Positions 8,490-14,265 of a DNA stretch of 14,265 nucleotides are shown piece by piece. Numbering within the stretch: the stretch's first letter is position 1; every line of letters begins with the position of its first letter. Source of the stretch: Larix sibirica (lineage: Eukaryota; Streptophyta; Pinopsida; Pinales; Pinaceae); the NCBI GenBank assembly GCA_004151065.3, contig NWUY0300007006.1, positions 47,940 to 62,204 of the forward strand. Direction: 5' to 3'. A program made the translations under genes and the position numbers. The notes under the pieces were generated by a model that worked only from the letters and a program-made list of their open reading frames with translations, searched no databases and had not been told where the DNA came from.

Positions 8490-9047
8490 TCAACCATTAG
8501 TCCATGTGGGCACCAATACAGTATGATAGATGTCCACAAGATTATAATTCTCAAGTAAATCTGAGAAATAGTTCCCCATAGCATCCATCCGTGCATGGTG
8601 TCCCCAAATTTCAGTAGCCCATCTAGTGAAATTCAAGTCGCCTGCAATCATCAGATTAGTAATATTTAATAAACCAGAAGTAGCCAATGAATCCCAAAAT
8701 GCAAACCTCCCCTGATAAGGCCCATAACAATTTAATAAGGTAAACTTTAAATTGTTAATTTTACAAACACCATCAAGTAATATTCCCCAATTAGTTTTGT
8801 AAGCAAAAAAGGAGAATATACGGGGGTCCCATGCAGATAAAAGACCCCCAGACAACCTTGATGAACTGAGAGCCAATACTTCCCAATTAGGTACCAAACT
8901 AGAAATCTTCAAAATAGCGACGGAGGCATCACACATGGTTTCTTGTAGGAACAGAACATTCACCCCAGTAGAGTTTATAAGGTGTGATAAGGCCCTAAGC
9001 CGGGCAACCCTACCCACACCCCGAATATTTAATGAACAAAAGGACAT
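8490..9047 (-). CDS. LINE C: APE-like endonuclease domain of L1 ORF2 (185 residues to a premature stop)
   Basis: Starting at ATG 9045-9047 the protein reads MSFCSLNIRGVGR, with Asn7 in the LNIRG motif, FLQET (Glu36), SGGLLSAWD (66-74), LLNCYGPY (Tyr108) and IAGDLNFTRW (Asp137 and Asn139), the exonuclease-endonuclease-phosphatase fold used to nick target DNA. It is a typical ORF2 N-terminus, and the Met right at the start of the domain supports this start. The frame stops at TGA 8490-8492 within TWTNG-stop-QGEEGIHKRLDKF; CGA (Arg) to TGA, a CpG transition, would explain it. The remaining endonuclease part, including the mutated SDH motif, lies downstream. The start codon overlaps the stop of the upstream ORF by one base (TAATG). 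Confidence 0.9.
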   Translation of the reverse strand: MSFCSLNIRGVGRVARLRALSHLINSTGVNVLFLQETMCDASVAILKISSLVPNWEVLALSSSRLSGGLLSAWDPRIFSFFAYKTNWGILLDGVCKINNLKFTLLNCYGPYQGRFAFWDSLATSGLLNITNLMIAGDLNFTRWATEIWGHHARMDAMGNYFSDLLENYNLVDIYHTVLVPTWTNG

Positions 9048-9394
9048 TAAGAACCCAAGTCCATGGGATAACCTGCTTTAAGATCCCCAACACTGTTATG
9101 TGACTTATCCCCTGAAGCCCCATCCTGTATTCTGGAGGATAATGGCTTAAAATTTCCTATCAATGTTAAAACTGGGGAGCCCTTCTCCCTACCTTTCTTC
9201 CGTCTAATGGTGACATTCTGAAACCTCAGAGAATTTGAAGCCAAGACCTCCAGGTTAGACGAGGGGTTCTTCAAAAACACTAGTAAGGGCGAAAGGAATG
9301 ACTGACCCTCAATTCCCAAATACCTAGATTCTTCAAGAAGATCAGATTCAGACTGTAGAAACCCCCCGATCAGTGGATTCAACAGTTTGTACAT
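9047..9394 (-). pseudogene. LINE C: C-terminal remnant of ORF1 (115 residues)
   Basis: An open frame from ATG 9394 to TAA 9047-9049, directly upstream of ORF2 and overlapping its ATG by one base. It contains a basic patch (TIRRKKGREKGS) and a Ser/Asn/Asp-rich end; no CCHC knuckle or DUF4283-like part is visible, so the usual body of a plant L1 ORF1 is missing. Its position makes it the tail of ORF1, the RNA-binding protein of the element, cut by 5' truncation near 9410. I identify it by position, not by a recognised motif. The Met at 9394 need not have been a start in the full-length element. Confidence 0.65.
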
Positions 9395-9410
9395 CCCTAG
9401 TATATATGGT

Positions 9411-9489
9411 CACATGGTAATTCTTAGGAAAAAAAATAATAAAAAAACCGAAAAGATCCATATCTTAGCTTGTTTAAACTAGCATTTTG
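9411..9489 (+). repeat. Right direct repeat flanking LINE C (probable long target-site duplication)
   Basis: Begins cacatggtaatt and ends tttaaactagcattttg, matching 4629-4727 in direct orientation, lacking a 21-nt stretch of it. It lies at the 5' end of LINE C. Confidence 0.8.
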
Positions 9490-9507
9490 TGGATTTAGGC
9501 ACTCACT

Positions 9508-9565
9508 TTACATATGCATATTTTTTAATTTAATTTTTATTACATATGCATATTTTTTAATTTAA
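9508..9565 (+). repeat. Two 26-bp direct repeats, offset 32 bp
   Basis: ttacatatgcatattttt followed by taatttaa occurs at 9508-9533 and again at 9540-9565 without mismatch. Each holds the palindrome atatgcatat. It lies between the LINE C target site and the telo-box region. Confidence 0.9.
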
Positions 9566-9579
9566 GTTTTAAATTCCGC

Positions 9580-9622
9580 TAGGGTTAGGGCAGGCTTTCG
9601 AGAATGCCTGGGCTTAGGGTTT
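9580..9622 (+). promoter_or_regulatory. Telomere-motif (telo-box) sequences in a candidate promoter or 5' leader
   Basis: tagggttaggg lies at 9580-9590 and ttagggttt, the complement of the plant telo-box AAACCCTAA, at 9614-9622; a third related motif, aaccctaaa, is at 9961-9969 in the candidate first exon. Telo-boxes are known near the start of many plant genes for the translation and RNA-processing machinery. Base composition turns clearly less AT-rich here than in the flank. No convincing TATA box was seen. The functional role is inferred from position only. Confidence 0.45.
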
Positions 9623-9675
9623 GGAGAGGGATCGAGGTCTTTTAAAACAAGTAAGAAAGCTGTTTCTTATAATTT

Positions 9676-9766
9676 AGTTCGCTTCAGTTCGCTTCCGGAG
9701 GATGCAGGCTGTATGGGCAGGTATTCTGCCCGGATCCTTCAGCTCTTCAGATCCTTCAGCTCTTCA
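9676..9766 (+). repeat. Two short tandem duplications in the candidate 5' leader
   Basis: agttcgcttc is repeated back to back at 9676-9695, and the 17-mer gatccttcagctcttca is repeated back to back without mismatch at 9733-9766. Both are exact and look recent compared with the decayed elements nearby. Confidence 0.9.
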
Positions 9767-9854
9767 GGCAATGAGGTGTTTGATGTTGAACTGCTCTAAA
9801 TTATCGAGTCCAAAGTACAACGATCGTTATATTCACAGTTGCAGGTGTGAATGA
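9702..9854 (+). CDS. Short upstream ORF or alternative first exon (50 codons)
   Basis: From ATG 9702 the sequence encodes MQAVWAGILPGSFSSSDPSA and continues for 50 codons to TGA 9852-9854. It is Ser-rich with few acidic residues near the start, which would fit an organelle-targeting peptide, but it is too short to judge. A usable splice donor (CAG|GTGTGA, GT at 9845) lies just before the stop, so it could be a first coding exon; otherwise it would act as an upstream ORF to the ATG at 9937. The internal 17-bp duplication adds about six residues. No homologue is recognised. Confidence 0.3.
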   Translation: MQAVWAGILPGSFSSSDPSALQAMRCLMLNCSKLSSPKYNDRYIHSCRCE

Positions 9855-9936
9855 GCCGTAGGTTTTATTTTACGGTATCGGAGTTTTCTGTTTAAATGTC
9901 GTAGGTCCTGCTGTATTTCCGAGATTCAAGTAGGCA

Positions 9937-9973
9937 ATGAGCCCCGAAAGCAATAGAACGAACCCTAAAGCGG
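9937..9973 (+). CDS. Candidate first coding exon (MSPESNRTNPKA-G) of a host gene, possibly exosome Csl4/Rrp4-like
   Basis: ATG 9937 opens MSPESNRTNPKA, and the next codon is split by a strong donor, GCGG|GTAAGAG (GT at 9974). Without splicing the frame would run only to a TAG about 40 codons on. If joined to the acceptor at 11872-11873, the split codon becomes Gly and the product reads NPKAG-ARGTFIYDGHLYTNV. From memory, plant Csl4 proteins have a K-A-G-x-G-T/A-Y-V type segment near the N-terminus, and Rrp4 a similar G-x-G-T one. The phase match and the telo-boxes upstream support a gene; the family assignment is a guess. An upstream ATG at 9702 and the lack of the usual P-G-E motif speak against it. 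Confidence 0.33.
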
Positions 9974-10277
9974 GTAAGAGTGTTGTTTCATATCCACCAA
10001 GCTTCAAATCCCCTGAAACATGTTGTATCTTTTGTTACACCCATTATATTACACCCTAGTACAGACTAAAATATGGAATGGCATCCATGCTGTGTAGTGA
10101 TATATATATGAGGCATTTTGTGAAAAATGTGTTAATGGATTTTTTTTTGGAAATTTTATTTGATAAACTCACTATTCTCTTTATACATTACCATCTGGCA
10201 GTAATGGTTGCAATGATGATATTTTTGTTACTCGAGAGTGCTCCCAATAATTGGGTGAACTTGATGTGGTGCTCAAC

Positions 10278-10846
10278 CTGAGCGGTTACCTGAGCAACGA
10301 TCTTTACTGTAGTCTGTAAACAGTTACTTATATCTCATTAATAGCTGTTGCTAACTTCAGCATGCAGTAAGAGTTGATGTCCTGAAACTCGTTCCAACTG
10401 AAATGTTCTCAAAGTTGCAATGCAGTGGTTCTATTCTAATCTTTGATATTTCTAGATAGCGTGTACCAGTTTATCCTATTTTCTTTTGGTATTGTTTGTA
10501 TAGATATAAGTGATGTCTATTATTTATTCTTTGAAATAAAAATTGTTGTCCTGAAACTCATTCCTTGAAATGTTCAATGTGCAATGTCATGCTTTCCAGT
10601 CTAATCTTTCATGCTTCTAGGCAGCATGCTTTGTATTTATGTATTGAATTGATGTCTTCATTTTTGGAATATTTTCTGACTGATTTGTCAACTAGTTGGT
10701 GCTATAATGAAGAAATTGTGGCTGCAGAATTCTTTGGTAGTTTGAAAATTGTGCTTTGACTGTTGCAATGATGCGAAATTCATCTTGAAAGTCTCCTTGT
10801 GGGAGTTCTATATGTAATGCTTAATCTGAGCGGTTAACTGAGCAAC
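10278..10846 (+). repeat. Dispersed direct repeat: ctgagcggttacctgagcaa-type block at 10278 and 10826
   Basis: 10278-10298 and 10826-10846 are identical but for one base, and each is preceded at about 70-80 nt by gttgcaatgatg, so a larger block of roughly 100 nt seems to have been duplicated and then diverged. Confidence 0.7.
10378..10628 (+). repeat. Degenerate direct repeat of about 83 bp (10378-10463 and 10547-10628)
   Basis: Both copies start tgtcctgaaactc, share ttcc, tgaaatgttc and tctaatcttt, and end in tctag(a/g)(t/c)agc(g/a)tg. Divergence is high, with small gaps. Both copies lie between the two members of the 10278/10826 pair. Confidence 0.75.
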
Positions 10847-10872
10847 AGCCATTGAAATAATGATCTTTTCCT

Positions 10873-11001
10873 CGCCAGTTTTCTTTTGGGTTTTAGTCAA
10901 TTTAGTTGAACTCTTGCGCCAGTTTGCTTTTCGGTTCTAGGCAATTTAGTTGATCTCTTTCGCCAGTTTGCTTTTGGGTTTTAGTCAATTTGATGATCTC
11001 T
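10873..11001 (+). repeat. Three tandem copies of a 44-bp unit beginning cgccagttt
   Basis: Units at 10873-10916, 10917-10960 and 10961-11001 (the last shortened) share cgccagttt(t/g)cttttgggtt and agtcaatttagttgatctct with a few differences; a fourth partial start (gccaggg) follows. Confidence 0.92.
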
Positions 11002-11873
11002 TGCCAGGGTTTTTTCAAATGAATTATTTTGATTACTGGTTTACTATTTTGTTAAAATACTTACTAAATCCGTCAAAAATATCAGGTGCATAGTTATTAA
11101 TGATCATAATTACATCTGCATTATTTTTATTGATCAAAATCACTGTATTGGGATGTTTCTTGCTATTCCAGTATTTGTGCAAAGGGCGCAGGAGAGGAAT
11201 GTTCTGTATTTATGCAGAATTATGTTTTATTTTTGGCTTGAAATTTTGTATTAATATTTCTACATCAAATGCAACCCTAACCTACAAGTTAGGCCAACAT
11301 TGTAGTGTACCCAAATTGAAACTGAAAAGGGGCAATAACCGCTTTAGTTCTGTACCCAGTTTTTCGCTTGTAATTCCTTAAAATACTAGTTATCAGTGTA
11401 TTGGCTCATGTTAAGATAGTTGGATAAGGTCTTGCTTGTAGTATGTAAGACATCTTTGCAGAGCAGTGGGTTAATGTTAGCAAAGTTTGGGTTATGTTTG
11501 GATTCATCTTTTCAGTGATGAATTAGTTTTCCAGACGAAAAAGGATTGTGTTAAAATTTTTGATTTTGAGTTGCATACCTCAGATCTTGAACAGTGTTTG
11601 GACATACAAAATAAACACGTTTTCTTTTAACTGAGCTTCTGGACTATCTTTTTCTTTTGGAATCAACACACCAACCTGCAGTTTAAAACATCTGTACGTT
11701 TTATAAATGCAATAGAGGGCAACGTTTTAATAGATGAGATGGGTCAAAAAGCTTGCTTGAATTTACAGCACAGTACCTATACAGTACCTTAGTCTGAGGA
11801 ATTACAGTAGAAGTGGTCTGAAGATATTATTGCCATTTCGTTTCATAGATTAGATGAAAATTTCATTTATCAG

Positions 11874-11980
11874 GTGCACGCGGCACCTTCATATACGATG
11901 GACATCTCTATACCAATGTTGCATCATTGTCATTGAAAAATAATGAAAGTTTTTTGACCATCTTAGTTACAAACCTATAC
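11874..11980 (+). CDS. Candidate second coding exon (ARGTFIYDGHLYTNV...), host gene
   Basis: After an acceptor-like TTTCATTTATCAG (AG 11872-11873) the phase given by the first exon reads ARGTFIYDGHLYTNVASLSL and stays open to TAG 12026-12028. A possible donor, TAC|GTAATA, sits at 11981; the true exon end is not clear. The G-T-F-I-x-D-G-x-L-Y pattern resembles the beta-hairpin of the exosome cap subunits Csl4 and Rrp4, where it is followed by a short A-S-x-x-G. After TNVAS the sequence (LSLKNNESFL) no longer fits what I remember of the family, so either the exon ends earlier, or the gene is decayed, or the similarity is chance. LINE E follows 150 bases downstream on the other strand. Confidence 0.28.
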
Positions 11981-12134
11981 GTAATAATTGTAGATTGTTT
12001 CTTGAAGATCTATAAAACAGTCTTATAGATCGACTGATACAGATGAATAGCTCAAACATACACAGGTTCATCTATATATCAGCAAAAACTTAAGAGATCA
12101 AAATAGGCCTGAAGACTCTCATCAACAGCATTTT

Positions 12135-12320
12135 CTAGTCAAAATCTAAGAGAGGAAATGGCAGACCTACCTCCATGATCAGTGTACCTTCAGCTACCTT
12201 CAACAATGCATCTGCTTCCACATTTAATTCTCTGAAAATTTGAGGGAGAAGTGGTGTTGGAAGGAATTTGCCACCTCTTTCAATTCTTCCCCAGTATACA
12301 TGTGTAATATTCCATATCAT
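12135..12320 (-). pseudogene. LINE E: RNase H C-terminal remnant
   Basis: A 61-codon open stretch ends PQIFRELNVEADALLKVAEG, then LIMEVGLPFPLLDFD and a stop. The I-x-R-E-x-N-x-x-A-D-x-L core is the last motif of the plant L1 RNase H (LINE C has IYRENNSLVDKL), with the Asp kept. Just upstream the related reading EEVANSFQHHFSLKF lies in a neighbouring frame, so a frameshift precedes it. The first RNase H motifs cannot be found in the 300 bases upstream. The order with the zinc finger and RT further along the minus strand shows that it belongs to LINE E. Confidence 0.7.
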
Positions 12321-12635
12321 CTAATTAATGTCCAAACTAGTCACAAAAAATCAGAATATGTTGAATATATTTTTCATAAAAGAAATGTGAAGTCATGAAT
12401 CCAGCTTAGTTATTGGCTCCTTCCTCTAAACATGCTTTCAATTTGACATTGCTAAATATAAACTTCTACCAGCGCTACTAAAGCAATGTAGAAGTTTACG
12501 TCTATTACCAGGTTCTGTACTTTCCTAGGAGTTTTTGTTTGACAGGCACATTACAACTTGAAGTTATAGATCTGGTCTGTGAAGAGCATTGAAAAGTGAG
12601 GATGTATTTCTCAATTGTTTGAGAATTTCATGTCT
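12321..12635. other. Spacer inside LINE E, no domain recognised; contains an 11-bp inverted repeat
   Basis: The first half of the RNase H is expected here on the minus strand but is not recognisable. taaacttctac (12459-12469) and gtagaagttta (12488-12498) form perfect inverted arms around an 18-nt loop, possibly part of a small insertion. Confidence 0.5.
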
Positions 12636-13005
12636 GTGAGATGCTTAAATTTCTTAAATTCCATTTCGGTTCATCCAACCTTTCTTTGTTTGTCCAGCCT
12701 TTGAGACTTTCTTCCATAGGTTCTCTTACGCATATATTTTTAACTCTGATTATTTGTCTAATGCAATTGTTTCTTCCTTTTTTCTCTACATATGTCATAG
12801 AATGTAGATCCTGGAACCTTGTCATTCTTTTCTGTAAAATCTCCCAAGTTACTGCTTTGTATTTGATGGGTAAAAACTTATGATTCTTTTATATGGAGCT
12901 CTGAGCTTCCAAACTACCTTCCCGCACCAATCTTGTTCTTCAGTGTCCAATGATAATCCCAATTCTTTGTCTACTTTGAATATGTGCATCCGCATGATTT
13001 CCTTA
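12636..13005 (-). pseudogene. LINE E: decayed zf-RVT region of L1 ORF2
   Basis: Minus-strand reading from about 12995 gives MRMHIFKVDKELGLSLDTEE, then VWKLRAPYKRIISFY; after a frame change near 12860, KAVTWEILQKRM. This aligns with the W-K-x-P-x-K ... L-x-T-W-D-N-L-x-x-R entry to the zinc finger in LINE C. Beyond it RKKEETIALDK in another frame matches the E-x-I-x-H stretch between the ligand pairs, but the Cys and His ligands themselves are lost or hit by stops. It is heavily frameshifted, and assignment rests on the order of weak matches. Confidence 0.6.
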
Positions 13006-13059
13006 AAGTTTGCATTCTATCGTCGAGCAATTACCCACTTTATTGAGGGTCTAAAGGCC

Positions 13060-14030
13060 TTGATCTTGAATATTTTTATTATTTTCTATTTGTGCATCCG
13101 GAAATCTAAACAAAAATTTGCACATCCTTTACACCAATAATTGTTTATCAGTTGCAACACTGCATGCTAACCGATGTCGATTCATAGGAAATGTTTCTCG
13201 ACTTTTTTCAACCTTCCATGCTCCAATGTAGAGGTATTATTTGTATTCCTTTGATCTAAGTAGTAGGTTTGATATGTTTTTGCACTATTATTTGTTTCTA
13301 CAATCCCTCACGCTTAATATTCCTCCATGAACTCTTGGTAGAGTGATTACTCAAAGAAGTGAATATTCTCTAGACCGCACCCTCCTATTTCTTTGGCTTT
13401 AGCTAGGTTATTCTATTTTATTAAAGGGAATGTCACCATTTTTTCCTTTTTAACTATGCAAAGAAATTTGTATTCTTGATAATTTTCAATACACCTTTTG
13501 AAATGTAAACCAAAGAATCCCACTATTTAAATTGTTCCCAGTGTTATATTCTACCAATCAATAACCATCTATTGCATCGGTGGGTTTATTTTAGTCTTGG
13601 TTTTTCCCAACAACCATTGGCAATCTGTTTTCCTCTAACAATTTGGGTTTAAGGAAAAAACCTAAGTATTTAAAATGGTATTCAATGTGCATAAAAGGGG
13701 AAAAAGTGTAGCAGTTGGCTTTATATTTATATTTCTACTGCAAGATGCAATTGCTAATTGCACATCTTTGTACATCGGCTTTCATATTTCTAGGAACAGT
13801 ATATTGTTATAGAATATTCTTCAATGTGTTTTTTTCTCTTGTTGTTTCTCTCATTGAACAAGAGTGCCATCAAATGCAAATTTGTGCCCATTGTAACTTC
13901 TAAGATGGCTTCCACCCTCCCCTATCTTCTAGAATTGATCCTACTTGGATCTTAAACAATGAGCAAAAACAACAAAGAGGTTGTAAAGCTAATATTGTAC
14001 TTCCCATGTCCCATACGATAATTGGAAGGT
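13060..14030 (-). pseudogene. LINE E: decayed RT palm/thumb region of L1 ORF2
   Basis: The clearest match is FKYLGFFLKPKLLEENRLPM (from about 13675 downward), equal to the YLGYFLKLNGYLIKDWQW segment of LINE C. Then VGKNQD, and in a shifted frame near 13390-13340 AKAKEIGGCGLENIHFFE, the family's K-E-x-G-G-W-G-x-x-N segment with Cys for Trp. Many stops interrupt. Between 13680 and 14030 only vague traces remain (for example KLQWAQICI), and the catalytic F-x-D-D box could not be found. The 5' end is probably truncated or lost near the MITE-like element at 14042. This is the oldest-looking LINE copy in the window. Confidence 0.7.
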
Positions 14031-14041
14031 TGAACTCCATA

Positions 14042-14187
14042 TGGAGGAGCATTCACGTGATATAGAGCTAAGTTGCTTTATTGTAGGCTTTTCAGTGATC
14101 AAGTTTCATAACCATTGCTATAAGTTATTTGTATGTATAGAATGCAGTCCATATTTGTGCCAGTAACTTAAAGTGAATGCTCCTCCA
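14042..14187. mobile_element. MITE-like element, 146 bp, 15-bp perfect TIRs, TA on both sides
   Basis: The ends are tggaggagcattcac (14042-14056) and its exact reverse complement gtgaatgctcctcca (14173-14187). TA precedes (14040-14041) and follows (14188-14189), as expected for a Tc1/mariner-type (Stowaway-like) target duplication, though the ends do not match the usual Stowaway start. Inside the TIRs taagttgct and, reversed, taagttact give a further imperfect match. It is too short to encode a protein and would depend on a transposase elsewhere. Confidence 0.65.
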
Positions 14188-14204
14188 TATGGAGGAGCAT
14201 TCAC
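14173..14204. repeat. Perfect 32-nt palindrome at the junction of the two MITE-like copies
   Basis: gtgaatgctcctccat (14173-14188) is followed by its exact reverse complement at 14189-14204. It arises from the facing terminal repeats of two adjacent copies sharing one TA. Confidence 0.95.
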
Positions 14205-14265
14205 GTGATATAGAGCTAAGTTGCTTTATTGTATGCTTTTCATTGATCATGTTTCATAACCATTG
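14190..14265. mobile_element. Second, head-to-tail copy of the MITE-like element, cut by the window end
   Basis: Starts tggaggagcattcac directly after the shared TA and matches copy 1 (14042-14117) with three mismatches: gtaggc/gtatgc, cagtgatc/cattgatc and atcaag/atcatg. It runs off the right edge. Confidence 0.75.

Larger units (their letters stand above)
4728..9410 (-). mobile_element. LINE C: plant L1-type non-LTR retrotransposon, 5'-truncated in ORF1, inactive
   Basis: Reading from 9410 down to 4728 the element holds the end of ORF1, an ORF2 with endonuclease, RT, zf-RVT finger and RNase H in canonical order, a 3' UTR of about 180 nt and an A11 tail (4728-4738). Direct repeats of 79-99 nt sit at its exact ends. 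This is the expected product of target-primed reverse transcription. The 5' end lies inside or just before the last part of ORF1, so the copy is 5'-truncated. ORF2 carries stops at 8490 and 6256, frameshifts near 8420, 8300, 5855 and 5395, and substitutions at two catalytic Asp residues. It lies antisense to, and ends about 80-100 bp upstream of, the telo-box region of the candidate host gene. Confidence 0.9.
9974..11873 (+). other. Candidate intron (or spacer), AT-rich, with internal degenerate repeats and no gene seen
   Basis: T-rich on the plus strand with only chance ORFs (10078-10281, 10565-10759 and 11100-11381 show no domain and irregular composition). It starts GTAAGAG and ends TTTCATTTATCAG. 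It contains three sets of internal repeats listed separately. No transposon coding sequence was recognised. Confidence 0.4.

Noticed and set aside
9580-9622. Interstitial telomere array
   Set aside because: Only two short isolated telomere-like motifs, not a tandem array; telo-box elements near a gene start fit better.
10078-11381. ORFs of 64-93 codons at 10078, 10565 and 11100
   Set aside because: Hydrophobic and Cys/Phe-rich as expected for T-rich DNA, no recognised domain, no conserved start context, and they lie within the candidate intron.
12641-13140. Plus-strand ORFs at 12641 and 12880, and the ORF at 13715
   Set aside because: They oppose the LINE E remnant on the minus strand, which explains the region better.
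14173-14204. Rho-independent terminator or regulatory hairpin
   Set aside because: The palindrome is explained by facing terminal repeats of adjacent MITE-like copies, and this is plant-like DNA.

Overview
The window looks like nuclear DNA of a seed plant, most likely one with a large repeat-rich genome; a conifer is my guess, from the general character only. It is AT-rich and dominated by decayed non-LTR retrotransposons (LINEs) of the plant L1 type, with an APE-like endonuclease, a reverse transcriptase (RT), a zf-RVT C-terminal zinc finger and a terminal RNase H. No bacterial or organellar gene, tRNA, rRNA or CRISPR array was seen.

Layout. 1-460 (-): the RT thumb of a LINE running off the left edge (LINE A). 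495-1090: a minisatellite of about 50 units of 12 nt whose units encode a tetrapeptide E-A-x-x, followed by a non-repeated tail in the same frame to a stop at 1201. 1255-4030 (+): a 5'-truncated, frameshifted LINE (LINE B) with RT, zinc finger and RNase H; its last 400 bases are tandemly duplicated (copy 2 at 4042-4412). 4413-4628: AT-rich, nothing recognised. 4728-9410 (-): the best preserved element (LINE C), 4.68 kb, with the end of ORF1, endonuclease, a 698-residue open RT block, zinc finger, RNase H, 3' UTR and an A11 tail. It lies between long direct repeats (4629-4727 and 9411-9489) that look like an unusually long target-site duplication. Its ORF1 and ORF2 meet at a TAATG stop-start overlap. 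ORF2 is dead: two stops, about four frameshifts and two lost catalytic Asp residues.

9490-12130: the only stretch resembling a host gene. Telomere-motif (telo-box) sequences, a short upstream ORF, a candidate first coding exon ending at a good GT donor (9937-9973), a 1.9 kb candidate intron with degenerate internal repeats, and a candidate second exon (from 11874). Joined, they read ...KAG-ARGTFIYDGHLYTNV..., resembling from memory the N-terminal domain of RNA exosome cap subunits (Csl4/Rrp4). This is a hypothesis from splice phase and motif only.

12130-14030 (-): a fourth, heavily decayed LINE (LINE E) with RT, zinc finger and RNase H remnants in the expected order; it would lie antisense in the next intron of the candidate gene. 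14042-14187: a 146-bp MITE-like element with perfect 15-bp terminal inverted repeats flanked by TA; a second copy starts directly after the shared TA and runs off the window, making a perfect 32-nt palindrome at the junction.

The genes do not form a pathway: the window records repeated L1 retrotransposition, local duplication and a possible MITE concatemer around one possible host gene. Ambiguous bases (N) lie at 428 and 5198.
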